A stretch of 64,000 nucleotides of DNA, from positions 1 to 64,000 of the forward strand of contig NZ_FNPJ01000007.1 of assembly GCF_900107265.1 (NCBI RefSeq), written 5' to 3'. This DNA is from Nitrosomonas sp. Nm33. GTDB lineage: Bacteria; Pseudomonadota; Gammaproteobacteria; Burkholderiales; Nitrosomonadaceae. A program made the translations under genes and the position numbers. Below the pieces are notes generated by a model. It saw nothing but the letters and a program-made list of their open reading frames with translations. It was not told where the DNA came from and made no database searches. Positions 37,051-46,497 of the stretch are shown here, in pieces. The stretch's first letter is position 1, and each line of letters begins with the position of its first letter.

Positions 37051-37956
37051 ATGGAAATAACAATACATCAGCAAATCTACTATTCCAACAAGGATTTGGT
37101 GCCCATCCGTGAGATAGCTGAAGGATTGCTTGCTTTGGAAGCCGTCATAAAACAATCTCCCAAGGTATTGGAATCTTTGTTTCCTGGAACAAAAATAGAG
37201 TCTGTAGAAGTATTTATTAATGAATTAAAGTCTGACAGCATATGGGAGAGCTTTGTTATAAAGTTTGTTTTTGGCAGTCAGGATAAATTTGATCAGTTCG
37301 TAACCAATCTTCGTGAGAAAGTTGGTATGGATAATATTATGAATAACCCGAACTTGTTTACATCGATTCTTATTACCATGCTTCTAATCGGCGGAGCATA
37401 TTCGTTAGGAAAGAGTGATAGCGAAGATAAAGTAGAACGCATACCCGTTATAGAAGCAAATAATAATACGATCATCAATATTGGTGCAGGAATGATGGAA
37501 ATGGATGCTAAAGATTTCAGAACCATTATAGAGGGCGCTATCAAAGATAAGAATCAATTAGCCAGAAATACTATAGATGTTATAAAACCAGCAAAACGAG
37601 ATCCTGACGCCACTATCACCTTTGATAAAAATGATGATTTGAAAATTACTGCTAATACGATTAAGGCTATGCCTAAACAGCATAAAGAGACCGAACGTGA
37701 AGAGCTTATTGAAGATTTTAAAAGTATTTTTATGGAAGTTCGCGCCATCGATCTCGATAGCCAGAAGACTGGCTGGGCAGCAATCATTCCTGATTTAGGC
37801 ACGAGAAGAATACGTTTGCAGCTTGACCCCACCATAAATTTAGAAGAAGTATTTGAAAAGCGTAGGTTCAATGGAAATGTAACTGTCGTATTCAGATATG
37901 ATAAATATCATAACAAGATACCTTATCTTGTTTTTCTTCGTGAAATAAATGAGTAA
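37051..37956 (+). CDS. orphan AT-rich protein with one membrane segment (301 aa)
   Basis: This is a 301-residue protein that I do not recognise. The N-terminal ~110 residues are soluble. A single hydrophobic helix (FTSILITMLLIGGAYSLG, residues ~107-125) follows, then a charged, lysine-rich C-terminal domain of ~170 residues ending in strand-like repeats (WAAIIPDLGTRRIRLQLD, GNVTVVFRYDKY). Base composition is clearly more AT-rich than most of the window, and the ribosome site is weak. It lies between remnants of a restriction system and a phage lysin, which suggests horizontal origin and possibly a defence or phage-related role. That is only context. Confidence 0.6.
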   Translation: MEITIHQQIYYSNKDLVPIREIAEGLLALEAVIKQSPKVLESLFPGTKIESVEVFINELKSDSIWESFVIKFVFGSQDKFDQFVTNLREKVGMDNIMNNPNLFTSILITMLLIGGAYSLGKSDSEDKVERIPVIEANNNTIINIGAGMMEMDAKDFRTIIEGAIKDKNQLARNTIDVIKPAKRDPDATITFDKNDDLKITANTIKAMPKQHKETEREELIEDFKSIFMEVRAIDLDSQKTGWAAIIPDLGTRRIRLQLDPTINLEEVFEKRRFNGNVTVVFRYDKYHNKIPYLVFLREINE

Positions 37957-38469
37957 GGGCGAACACAAGATTCGCCCCAAAATTCCATATTTACCAGGTA
38001 TGTTCCATTTTTTACCAGATAAATTCCATTTCGATTCAGTTTTGTTTCATACTGCTGGCCTGGGTCAATGCCTCCCGTGCGGCCTCGTATTCCTGATTGA
38101 GGAAGGCGGTGAGGATGGGAGCATTTCAGCCAGCGTAGGGCGCAATAACCATCGGGCATTGCGCCGAATGAAAGCTTGTATGATGTGATTGATAAAGATT
38201 TATAAATGCAGGTTATGTAGATGTGATCCGCGCTTGCAGAAAGAGCGACACCAGGCTTCACGATAACGCTATTATCGTTCTCATGAATCTCCTTTCGATC
38301 CATCCCCAGTCGAGTCGCGCGAAACAGCTGCCTCTTCCTGGGAATATGCGCCATTCAATCAATTTTCAGCTCAGAATGGAGGCCAAAATATTTCGACAGA
38401 ATCTGTAAAATCAGCCCCGGCCGTGTGATTCCTCTCGCTCACTTAAGCTAAAACCGGAGGCATCATCTG
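37957..38469. other. degenerate stretch without a supported gene
   Basis: This is part of an 807-bp gap before ppc. On the minus strand a short frame near 38063-38140 reads ILTAFLNQEYEAAREALTQ and then ends, which looks like the decayed end of a longer protein I cannot identify. Other open frames here have no ribosome site or family resemblance. It is probably a scrap of the same decayed island as the hsdR and amidase pieces. Confidence 0.35.
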
Positions 38470-38684
38470 AGAGGTTGTGAAAACGAATGTAATGAGTTTC
38501 GCCAATAAATCTACTACGCACTCCAATCGCTGTGTTGGACGGTACTCGCTCCTCGCCTATCTCCTTGATATGTGGCTACGCTAAAACTTCGTTTTATCGA
38601 AACTCACTTCGTTCGTTTTCGCGTTGCTGTGTTCCATCCGCCTTGCGCTTGGAGTGTTCGCTACGATTTTTTTCGCAACCTCTG
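38470..38684. repeat. long imperfect inverted repeat downstream of ppc
   Basis: The left arm (38470-38501) runs AGAGGTTGTGAAAACGAA and on to GAGTTTCG. Its complement occurs in two pieces on the right: CGAAACTCACTTCGTTCG and on (38598-38620), and TTTTCGCAACCTCT (38671-38684). Between them, GCTGTGTT is repeated and ACTCCAA has a complementary copy. The layout suggests a folded repeat of MITE or REP type rather than a simple terminator. It ends about 80 bp from the ppc stop. Confidence 0.5.
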
Positions 38685-38763
38685 ATTCCATCGAGTTGCT
38701 GATGCTTGAGCCTCTTCCTGAATTACCCTCAAGAGAACAAATTTTAATCATCAACTTCCTGGC

Positions 38764-41562
38764 TTAACCCGTATTTCTAAGCCCTGCTGCAACGCCATTA
38801 ATCGTAAGATGGATAGCGCGATGTACTTGCTCTACATCATCACCAGCACGATAACGACGCAACAACTCAATTTGTAAATGGTTAAGCGGGTCTATATAAG
38901 GAGTACGAATACGAATGCTGCGCGACAAGGTAGGATTCTCCTGTAGCAACTCTGTATGCCCCGTTATTGCAAATAACCATTTTACGCTACGCTCCCATTC
39001 TGCTTGAATGCGCCCAAAGATTTGGGTACGCAATGTCACATCAGTGACTAATTCAGCATAGCGTGAAGCAATCCCCATATCGGTTTTTGCCAATACCATG
39101 TCTATATTCGACAACAATGTCTGCAAAAATGGCCACTTTTGATACATTTCCTGCAATAATTTTAACCCTGCTTCCTCTCCTTGCGCTTGCTGAACAAATG
39201 CTTCAATCGCCGAGCCAAAACCATACCACCCTGGAAGCATTGTACGATTGAGACTCCAACTGAACACCCATGGAATAGCCCGTAAATCTTCAATTCGATC
39301 AGAAGGTTTTCGGGAAGAAGGCCGACTGCCAATATGCAGCCCGGCAATTTCCCGAATCGGAGTTGATTCCTGGAAAAATTGTTTAAAACCTGGCGTTTCA
39401 TATACCAGATTTCGATAGACTGCAAATGCAGTGGATGAGAGTGTTTCCATTACTTGGTAATACTCTGCAGCATTTTCCCGAATTGCATCAGGACTCATCA
39501 ATGTCGCTTCAATCGTTGCGGCAACCAGTGTTTCAAGATTGCGGCGTCCTATTTCAGGATCCGTATATTTGCTCGCCACAACCTCTCCCTGTTCGGTCAG
39601 CCGTATCTGTCCATTAACACTTTTCGGTGGTTGAGCCATGATCCCCTGGTAGCTAGGCCCTCCACCCCGTCCAACAGTCCCCCCTCGCCCGTGAAACAAA
39701 CGTAGTTCCACCTTATGCTTGGCAAAAACTTTCGTCAATTGAATTTCAGCTTTGTATATTTCCCAGTTGGAAGTAAGAAAACCACCATCTTTATTACTAT
39801 CCGAATAACCGAGCATGACTTCCTGCACATTCCCACGAGAATCCAGCAGTTTACGATAGTATGGCAACGAAAATAATTCATCCATGATGATGCTGCAATT
39901 GCGCAAATCCTCAATGGTTTCAAACAAAGGAATAATATTCAGGCCCAACTGCGGATTCTCGCCAGCCTGGAGTAGACCAACCTCTTTCAATAATAGCGCG
40001 ACCTCCAGGATATTAATGACACCTGTTGTCATGGAAATAATGTAATTCGGCAGCGCAGTATGACCAAAACGGCGCTGGATTTCTGCTGCCATTTGCAAAA
40101 TTCTCAATTCACTTTGTGTTGCTTCGGAGTAGCTCAAATAGGGTGAATGGAGTAGTCGCAAACTACTGATTTCCCGTAACAGCCATTTCATGCGCTCAGT
40201 TGCCGACAGCTCGAGATAATTATCCCGATGTGTGCTGCACGCAAATAACTCCGCAATAACCTGTTCATGCACTTTACTATGCTGCCGCATATCGAGTGAT
40301 GCAAGGTGGAATCCAAATACATCAGCCGCCCGACGTAAATTTCGCAATGCCCCCCGCGCCAGCCAATCTGATTTGTGCTGTTTGAGTGAATTGATCACGA
40401 TATCAAGTTCATGCACAAACTCTGCGCTATCTGCATAAGGTTCTGTTGGATTAACATGCTGTCGTTGCATCACTGCAAAACCGCGTTGCTGACTTGTTGC
40501 AGCCAAACGTGCATAAATGCCGAGAAATGCTCGTCGATACGGTTCATCGACGCGACTAGCGGGAATATCTGGCGAGGCGGCTGCTAATTGTTCAAGTTCA
40601 TCACTTACTTTGATCAGGCGCTCAGTCAGACTCATGGTCTGGCCAATCTTGCTGACTTCGTCCATATAAAAATCCAACACGAGGGCAGCATGACGCTCTG
40701 CTGCATGCAACATGACCTGATGCGTAACAAAAGGGTTTCCATCGCGATCTCCGCCTATCCAGCTTCCAATACGCAAAAAAGATGCGATACGAGGGGCATC
40801 TCTACCCAGGTGACGCTCCAGCAAATCCTCAATCTTTGCATAGATATAAGGTATCTGACTCAGGAAGGTATACGTATAATAAATCAGGCCATTTTCGATT
40901 TCATCATGAACGGTAAGACGTACCGACCGCAGCATACGGGTTTGCCATAAGATCTGAATGGCAGCACGCAATGCTTCTTCATTGTGACGCAATTCGTTAG
41001 GAGTGAGCTGGATGCGATCACGTTCCTGCAGTAAGCGTTGAATAGTCAATTGACAATCGAGTATGCTCCTGCGCTGAACTTCGGTAGGATGAGCCGTCAA
41101 TACCGGTGATACCATGGCTTTAGCAAAAAAATTACCCAAACTTGTGTTATCTATGCCACTTGCCAGCACACGTTCCAGTGCGAGCGTAACACTGCCAGGT
41201 TGAGGTGAAGAGCCTTGACGCAAATGAGCACGTCGCCGACGGTTATGGTGCAGATCTTCCGCAATATTGGAAAGCAGTGAAAAGTAACTAAATGCACGTA
41301 CAACGGCGATAGTCGCCTTATTGCTTAATCGATTCAAGATCGCGTCAAGCTCTTGTCGCGCCTTGGGATCTTGTTCACGACGAAAGCGAACTGCCGTTTG
41401 GCGAATAGTTTCGACCAATTCAAACGTCGCATCCCCCTCCTGCTCCCGCAAAGTATCCCCCAGCATGCGCCCAAGCATACGAATGTCCTCACGTAAAGGC
41501 TTATCCTTTTCCTCGCTCATATTATTGTCAGAATAAACGCTTACGACAGCGTCAGAACTCAT
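38764..41562 (-). CDS. ppc: phosphoenolpyruvate carboxylase
   Basis: Ppc adds bicarbonate to PEP to form oxaloacetate and replenishes the TCA cycle. The 932-residue product has the motif VLTAHPTEVQRRSI (catalytic His), EVMLGYSDSNKDGG, the FHGRGGTVGRGGGPSY glycine-rich loop, GSRPSSRKPSDRIEDLRAIPW, and the C-terminal RNTG end needed for activity. The start at 41562 follows GGGAGA about 10 nt upstream. It is longer than the 883-residue E. coli enzyme. It is transcribed divergently from hemC, with a 122-nt gap. Confidence 0.96.
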   Translation of the reverse strand: MSSDAVVSVYSDNNMSEEKDKPLREDIRMLGRMLGDTLREQEGDATFELVETIRQTAVRFRREQDPKARQELDAILNRLSNKATIAVVRAFSYFSLLSNIAEDLHHNRRRRAHLRQGSSPQPGSVTLALERVLASGIDNTSLGNFFAKAMVSPVLTAHPTEVQRRSILDCQLTIQRLLQERDRIQLTPNELRHNEEALRAAIQILWQTRMLRSVRLTVHDEIENGLIYYTYTFLSQIPYIYAKIEDLLERHLGRDAPRIASFLRIGSWIGGDRDGNPFVTHQVMLHAAERHAALVLDFYMDEVSKIGQTMSLTERLIKVSDELEQLAAASPDIPASRVDEPYRRAFLGIYARLAATSQQRGFAVMQRQHVNPTEPYADSAEFVHELDIVINSLKQHKSDWLARGALRNLRRAADVFGFHLASLDMRQHSKVHEQVIAELFACSTHRDNYLELSATERMKWLLREISSLRLLHSPYLSYSEATQSELRILQMAAEIQRRFGHTALPNYIISMTTGVINILEVALLLKEVGLLQAGENPQLGLNIIPLFETIEDLRNCSIIMDELFSLPYYRKLLDSRGNVQEVMLGYSDSNKDGGFLTSNWEIYKAEIQLTKVFAKHKVELRLFHGRGGTVGRGGGPSYQGIMAQPPKSVNGQIRLTEQGEVVASKYTDPEIGRRNLETLVAATIEATLMSPDAIRENAAEYYQVMETLSSTAFAVYRNLVYETPGFKQFFQESTPIREIAGLHIGSRPSSRKPSDRIEDLRAIPWVFSWSLNRTMLPGWYGFGSAIEAFVQQAQGEEAGLKLLQEMYQKWPFLQTLLSNIDMVLAKTDMGIASRYAELVTDVTLRTQIFGRIQAEWERSVKWLFAITGHTELLQENPTLSRSIRIRTPYIDPLNHLQIELLRRYRAGDDVEQVHRAIHLTINGVAAGLRNTG

Positions 41563-41684
41563 CTCAATGTATCTCCCATCTACTAAAACTTTGGTTATTC
41601 ACGCATGCTACAGTCTATATTATGATCGTCCATGCTAAAATGATTCGTGTCTGAAAGTTTTGTAATCTTTTCATATTAAGATCA

Positions 41685-42635
41685 ATGTCAAATTTATTTA
41701 CCCCCCCTTCTAAAATTACCATTGCTTCACGTGAAAGTCTTCTTGCCATGTGGCAAGCAAATTTTATTCGGGAAAAATTACGTGAATTATACCCGCAAAC
41801 CGAAATCAACATACTTGGCATGACCACACAAGGCGATCAAATTCTTGATGTCTCTCTTTCAAAAATTGGTGGCAAAGGATTATTCATCAAGGAACTCGAA
41901 CAAGCTCTGGAAGATGGCCGTGCAGATATTGCCGTTCACTCCATGAAAGATGTGCCGATGAACATGCCATCAGGATTTATGCTGGCTGCTATTGCTGAAC
42001 GTGAAGATCCCCGTGATGCTTTTGTTTCAAACAAATATACTCACCCTGACGAATTGCCTGCCGGTAGTGTAGTCGGAACCTCTAGTTTAAGGCGCGAGTC
42101 TCAGTTACGCGCACGATACCCACATTTGCAAGTTCAATCCTTGCGTGGAAATGTTCAGACCCGCTTGCGGAAACTGGATGAGGGTCAATTTACCGCCATC
42201 ATTCTAGCAGCAGCCGGACTAAAGCGCTTGGAACTGACTTATCGGATTTCTTCAATACTTGAACCTGAAATAAGCTTACCTGCAGTTGGTCAAGGTGCAC
42301 TTGGCATAGAATGCCGCAATGATCGAGCTGATTTGGCATTACTGATGCAACCTTTACATCATGTTGAAACAGCATATTGTGTTGAAGCAGAGCGAGCAAT
42401 GAGTCGCGTATTGGGAGGTAGTTGCCAAGTGCCGCTAGGAGGATTTGCAGAAATCACGGATGATGTACTCACTTTGCGGGGTTTTGTAGCTAATCCCGAT
42501 GGAACGAACATGATAAGTGATCAATTAAACGGTAAGCCGGAAGCGGGTGTTGCACTTGGTCAGCAATTAGCAGAGAGTCTCAAGAAACAAGGCGCTGATG
42601 AAATTTTAGCAGCCTTAGCACAACCCCATGATTGA
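41685..42635 (+). CDS. hemC: porphobilinogen deaminase (hydroxymethylbilane synthase)
   Basis: HemC polymerises four porphobilinogens to hydroxymethylbilane in haem synthesis. The 316-residue protein has [41 protein letters not shown] (substrate-binding Arg residues), [15 protein letters not shown], and the dipyrromethane cofactor Cys in GGSCQVPLG (residue ~245). It heads hemC-hemD-hemX-hemY and is divergent from ppc. High haem demand fits a nitrifier rich in c-type cytochromes, which is inference. Confidence 0.97.
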   Translation: MSNLFTPPSKITIASRESLLAMWQANFIREKLRELYPQTEINILGMTTQGDQILDVSLSKIGGKGLFIKELEQALEDGRADIAVHSMKDVPMNMPSGFMLAAIAEREDPRDAFVSNKYTHPDELPAGSVVGTSSLRRESQLRARYPHLQVQSLRGNVQTRLRKLDEGQFTAIILAAAGLKRLELTYRISSILEPEISLPAVGQGALGIECRNDRADLALLMQPLHHVETAYCVEAERAMSRVLGGSCQVPLGGFAEITDDVLTLRGFVANPDGTNMISDQLNGKPEAGVALGQQLAESLKKQGADEILAALAQPHD

Positions 42636-42644
42636 AGGTGCAGC

Positions 42645-43433
42645 TTGCCAGAAACGCAAACATTAGCAGGGTTATACGTTTTAGTCACACGCCCGGCACA
42701 TCAAGCCACTCATCTGGTTAATGAAATCAGGAAGAGGGGTGGCAATCCGGTATTATTTCCTGTTCTGGAGATATCCGACACAAATAATCCTCAGCATCTT
42801 CTAAAGGCTATTGACCGTCTCGATGAATTTGATTTGGCAATTTTTGTTAGTCCAAATGCTGTTGATAAAGCAATCCGTCTGATCCAGGCTCATAGAACAT
42901 TGCCACCAAACCTGAAAATTGCTGTAGTAGGAGAAGGAAGCGCTAATAAGCTCAGACAGTATGGAATAAATGACATTATCGTGCCAACTTGCCGCCATGA
43001 CAGCGAAGCCTTGCTTGAAATGCCGGAATTACAGCAAGTGCCAGATAAAAACATTGTTATTTTTCGTGGGAATGATGGACGAAGATTATTGGGTGATACC
43101 TTGATTCAACGAGGGGCTCGATTAGAATATGTTGAATGCTATCGTCGTGACAAACCTAAAACAGACGCATCCCTACTGTTGGATAGCTGGTCAAATAATG
43201 CGTTACACGCCGTTACAGTGACAAGCAGTGAAGGGCTGCATAATTTATTTGACATGATAGGTAAAGTTGGCCAACAATTGCTAAAAAAAACCCCTTTGTT
43301 TACTGCGCATGAACGAATCGCTTATGTTGCAAAAGAACTTGGTCTTACAAATATACACGTTACTGCTGCTGGAGATGATGGATTAGTACAAGGATTGCTG
43401 GAATATTTTCTATCAATTAAAAATCAAGCATAG
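42645..43433 (+). CDS. hemD: uroporphyrinogen-III synthase
   Basis: HemD closes hydroxymethylbilane with inversion of ring D. The family is diverse, but the 262-residue product has the typical N-terminal LYVLVTRPAHQA, FVSPNAVDKAI, KIAVVGEGSANKLRQYG, ENIVIF-like VIFRGNDGRRLL, and a C-terminal VTSSEGLHNLF. The start is a TTG at 42645, with GAAGGTG about 5 nt upstream; it lies 9 nt after hemC. The position between hemC and hemX confirms the call. Confidence 0.93.
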   Translation: MPETQTLAGLYVLVTRPAHQATHLVNEIRKRGGNPVLFPVLEISDTNNPQHLLKAIDRLDEFDLAIFVSPNAVDKAIRLIQAHRTLPPNLKIAVVGEGSANKLRQYGINDIIVPTCRHDSEALLEMPELQQVPDKNIVIFRGNDGRRLLGDTLIQRGARLEYVECYRRDKPKTDASLLLDSWSNNALHAVTVTSSEGLHNLFDMIGKVGQQLLKKTPLFTAHERIAYVAKELGLTNIHVTAAGDDGLVQGLLEYFLSIKNQA

Positions 43434-43446
43434 CTTCTCGAAAATC

Positions 43447-44232
43447 ATGAATAGAGAGATTAAAACGGCCCCACCAAAATCATCCCACCTGAGTGGTTCG
43501 ATTCTATTGTTTGTTATTTTTATAACGATCGCTTTCTTGGCATGGCAATGGGCAGATAGGCGAGACTACATCATCGATATTCAGCGATCCATGGCTGGAT
43601 ATTTAACTAACGTTGACTTTCTGGGTAAGAGACCACGCCAGCTTATCGCTGAAGTGCAAGCTGCTATACATGAAACCCAGCAGCGACTGAATAGACTGAA
43701 TAAACTGCATGCAGAAGTGATTGCCTCTCCCGAGCAACAAGAAGCGCTAGAGAAGCTCTCAAATTTGCTCGAAAAGATTGATGCATTACCTTTAGCGATG
43801 GATGCTCATTTAATAAAAGTTAATCTTCCGTTTGAACAGCACGCATTACAAGATAATCGTTGCTATAAACTCATTAATGATATTTGGAGAGATCTTCAGC
43901 AATTTATAATTATTCAGAAAATTGATAATCCAGAAATTGAATTGCTATCCCCTTCTCAACGTGAGCTTCTACGAGAAAAGATAAAACTACAATTGTTATT
44001 GGCGCAATTTTCCCTTCTTTCTTATGATCAAACAAACTTCCAGACAAATCTGGAAACTGCAACAAAATTGGTCAATCGCCATTATGACAAACAAGCAGAA
44101 TCTGTTACCGATCTACTTAATCAATTAGATCAAATACATGATTATACAATTGATAAGGCGCTATCAAATGTTTCAGAACGTCTTGATATAGTGCACATTT
44201 ATCAGCCTAAACGTAATGAGGAGAGTAAATGA
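43447..44232 (+). CDS. hemX: HemX-like membrane-anchored protein
   Basis: This 261-residue bitopic inner-membrane protein has one N-terminal membrane helix (SGSILLFVIFITIAFLAWQW). A long predicted coiled coil (residues ~65-120) and an all-helical periplasmic domain follow. HemX proteins are annotated as uroporphyrin-III C-methyltransferase-like, but no SAM-binding motif is visible and enzymatic activity is doubtful. It overlaps hemY by 4 nt and follows hemD by 13 nt. A scaffolding role in the haem pathway is usually assumed. Confidence 0.85.
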   Translation: MNREIKTAPPKSSHLSGSILLFVIFITIAFLAWQWADRRDYIIDIQRSMAGYLTNVDFLGKRPRQLIAEVQAAIHETQQRLNRLNKLHAEVIASPEQQEALEKLSNLLEKIDALPLAMDAHLIKVNLPFEQHALQDNRCYKLINDIWRDLQQFIIIQKIDNPEIELLSPSQRELLREKIKLQLLLAQFSLLSYDQTNFQTNLETATKLVNRHYDKQAESVTDLLNQLDQIHDYTIDKALSNVSERLDIVHIYQPKRNEESK

Positions 44233-45407
44233 AATTGGTGCTCTGGGTGTTAGCTCTATTTGCTACAGCAGTGGCTATTGTGATCGCCGCTCAACATGAT
44301 AGCGGTTCTGTATTAATGATCGTGCCACCTTATAGGATTGAGCTGACGATTAATATTTTTATCATTTCATTGATTACTGCTTTCTTTATTTTCTATTTGT
44401 TAGTCAGGCTGATAGCAAGAGTATTAGGATTAAATAGACAGTTACATCATAAAAAAATTAATGAAACAATGCTTGCTGCTGTGAAAGCGTTTTTTGAGGA
44501 GCAATATGATAAAGCCGAGAAAGCTGCAGCGACAGTATTAAAACTAAAAAGCCCTCCTGTTATTAGCGCGATTAACGCAGCTATTGCAGCACGTGCAGCC
44601 CATCATCAAGCAAACTATTCACAACGCGACCATTATCTAGACATTTCGGAACAAAAGGCTCCCCAAGAAAAAGCGCTAAGGCTTGTAACTCAAGCAGAAC
44701 TATTGCTTGAAGAGGGACGTCATGAAGAAGTCTTAAATGCCTTACGATCCCTTTATTCAATTGGTGGGCTACAAAGTACAGCTGTCCTTCAATTGGAATT
44801 AAAAGCGCAGCAGATGGCCCAAAATTGGGATGCAGTTCTAGAATTGACGAATATTCTTGAAAAACGCTACCCCATAGATAAGACATTAATTGAACAAATT
44901 AAGCATCGTGCTCATTTAGAGAATATTAAGAAACATGCATTGAATTTAGAATTACTTAATAAATACTGGAACAATTTATCTCCAGCAGAAAAACTTGATA
45001 GCAGATTAGCTGCAACTGCTGCTCGTGCTTACATGGCATTGAATGAGGTATCAACTGCTCAAAAAATTATTGAACAAAGCATTGATAATAAATTGGATGC
45101 CGAACTGATCTCACTTTATGCCAAATGCTTGGATGGCAGTGTAAGCTGGCAAATCCAGCGAGCGGAAGGCTGGCTAAGAAAGCATCCTAACAATGCTGAA
45201 TTATTACTAACACTTGGAAAATTATGTACTTACTGTGAATTATGGGGTAAAGCGCAGAATTACCTTGAAGCAAGCTTGTCGATTGAGTCAAGCCGTGCCG
45301 CTCATCTTGCCTTAGCGCAATTATTCGAAAAGCTAGATAAGCCTGAGTTAGCTGCAGATCATTATCACAAAGGATTAGGGTTCACATTAAAGAAATTGAA
45401 TATATAA
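44229..45407 (+). CDS. hemY: HemY N-terminal domain TPR protein
   Basis: This 392-residue inner-membrane protein has two N-terminal membrane helices (LWVLALFATAVAIVIAAQ and INIFIISLITAFFIFYLLV) separated by the HemY-typical DSGSVLMIVPPYRIE. A set of TPR-like helical repeats extends to the C-terminus. It is the proteobacterial HemY, not the oxygen-dependent protoporphyrinogen oxidase of the same name in Bacillus. It overlaps hemX by 4 nt. Its stop is 2 nt from the end of the convergent ferredoxin-reductase gene. Confidence 0.9.
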   Translation: MKLVLWVLALFATAVAIVIAAQHDSGSVLMIVPPYRIELTINIFIISLITAFFIFYLLVRLIARVLGLNRQLHHKKINETMLAAVKAFFEEQYDKAEKAAATVLKLKSPPVISAINAAIAARAAHHQANYSQRDHYLDISEQKAPQEKALRLVTQAELLLEEGRHEEVLNALRSLYSIGGLQSTAVLQLELKAQQMAQNWDAVLELTNILEKRYPIDKTLIEQIKHRAHLENIKKHALNLELLNKYWNNLSPAEKLDSRLAATAARAYMALNEVSTAQKIIEQSIDNKLDAELISLYAKCLDGSVSWQIQRAEGWLRKHPNNAELLLTLGKLCTYCELWGKAQNYLEASLSIESSRAAHLALAQLFEKLDKPELAADHYHKGLGFTLKKLNI

Positions 45408-45409
45408 AT

Positions 45410-46453
45410 TTATTCGACAGGATTGCCTGTCGATGGTGAAAATATATCAGAGAAGAAATTTTCAGCCGGCAGATTTCTCAATTGTGTAAAATCTTGATAA
45501 GCAGCTTTAATCATAAGCGGTGAGCCACAAGCGTATACTTGGTAGTTTGCTAAATTCTCGAAATCCTCAAGAATTGCTCTATGCACCAATCCAGTCCTAC
45601 CCGTCCAGTTATCTGTCGGTAGTGCATCCGACAATACTGGAATGAAAGTAAAGTTTTTATGTTGCTGTTCCCATTCTTTTGGTAATTTCTCTAGATAAAG
45701 ATCTGCCTTCGTGCGCACTCCCCAGTAAAGCGTCATTTTTCTGTTGTACTTATAAATGTTTTCAGTATAAAAAATATGCTCGAGTATGCTTTTTACAGGA
45801 GCAAAACCAGTACCGCTAGCAAGAAAAATAATAGGGATATCAACAGAGTTATTGCGCAGGGTAAAAGAACCGAGGGGACCTTCGAAACGAAGGATATCCC
45901 TCTCTTTCATATGCGAGAAAACATGCTCCGAAAATACCCCTCCAGGATACTTACGTGCATGAATTTGCAAAAATTCGTCATCATAGGGTGCATTTGCCAA
46001 CGAAAAACTACGACGCTTTCCATCTTTCAATAGAATATCGATATATTGACCTGGAAGAAATTGTAATCGCTCGTTTGTGGGTAATTTCAAGTAAATGATC
46101 ATCACATCAGGTGCAACGCGTTCCAGCTTGTGCACGCGACTTGGCATTATCCTGATTTTAATATCCTTAATAGCATCTACTTCACGGCATTCGATAATCA
46201 AATCAGATAATGGCTTAGCACAGCAAAACAACGCTAAGCCATGCTGCTTTTCAGTATCTGTAAGCGTTTCTTGATTATATCTGCCATAATCAACAGTACC
46301 CTGCATAATTTTTCCCTTACATGCCCCACATGAGCCGTTACGGCAACCGTAAGGAAGCGAGTACCCTTGCCGCAATGCAGCTTCAAGTATCGTTTCGTGA
46401 GGTTCTACAGTAAAAATATGATTACTCGGCTTAATAATGATTTGATACGACAT
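45410..46453 (-). CDS. 2Fe-2S ferredoxin / FAD-NAD(P)H reductase (CDP-6-deoxy-glucoseen reductase type)
   Basis: This 347-residue electron-transfer flavoprotein has an N-terminal plant-type ferredoxin domain with the cluster ligands in GCRNGSCGACKGKI plus a later FCCAKP. An FAD-binding domain follows (RSFSLANAP), then an NAD(P)-binding domain with ASGTGFAPVKSI and the end YACGSPLMI. The order matches CDP-6-deoxy-delta-3,4-glucoseen reductases and oxygenase reductases. The partner is unknown, since no oxygenase or dideoxy-sugar genes are near. It is convergent with hemY. Confidence 0.88.
   Translation of the reverse strand: MSYQIIIKPSNHIFTVEPHETILEAALRQGYSLPYGCRNGSCGACKGKIMQGTVDYGRYNQETLTDTEKQHGLALFCCAKPLSDLIIECREVDAIKDIKIRIMPSRVHKLERVAPDVMIIYLKLPTNERLQFLPGQYIDILLKDGKRRSFSLANAPYDDEFLQIHARKYPGGVFSEHVFSHMKERDILRFEGPLGSFTLRNNSVDIPIIFLASGTGFAPVKSILEHIFYTENIYKYNRKMTLYWGVRTKADLYLEKLPKEWEQQHKNFTFIPVLSDALPTDNWTGRTGLVHRAILEDFENLANYQVYACGSPLMIKAAYQDFTQLRNLPAENFFSDIFSPSTGNPVE
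45414..45433. terminator. perfect 8-bp hairpin at the hemY/reductase convergence
   Basis: TCGACAGG (45414-45421) pairs perfectly with CCTGTCGA (45426-45433) around a 4-nt loop. It lies inside the last codons of the reductase gene and just past the hemY stop. There is no clean T-tract on either side, only AT-rich sequence, so it may be a weak bidirectional terminator. Confidence 0.4.
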
Positions 46454-46497
46454 TTTCTCGTGAGTAAATGAAAAAACTATTGATAAAATAAGTAATA

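Noticed and set aside
37923-38354. Minus-strand open frame of 143 codons ending inside the orphan gene
   Set aside because: It overlaps the end of the 301-aa gene, has low-complexity composition and shows no recognisable domain or ribosome site.
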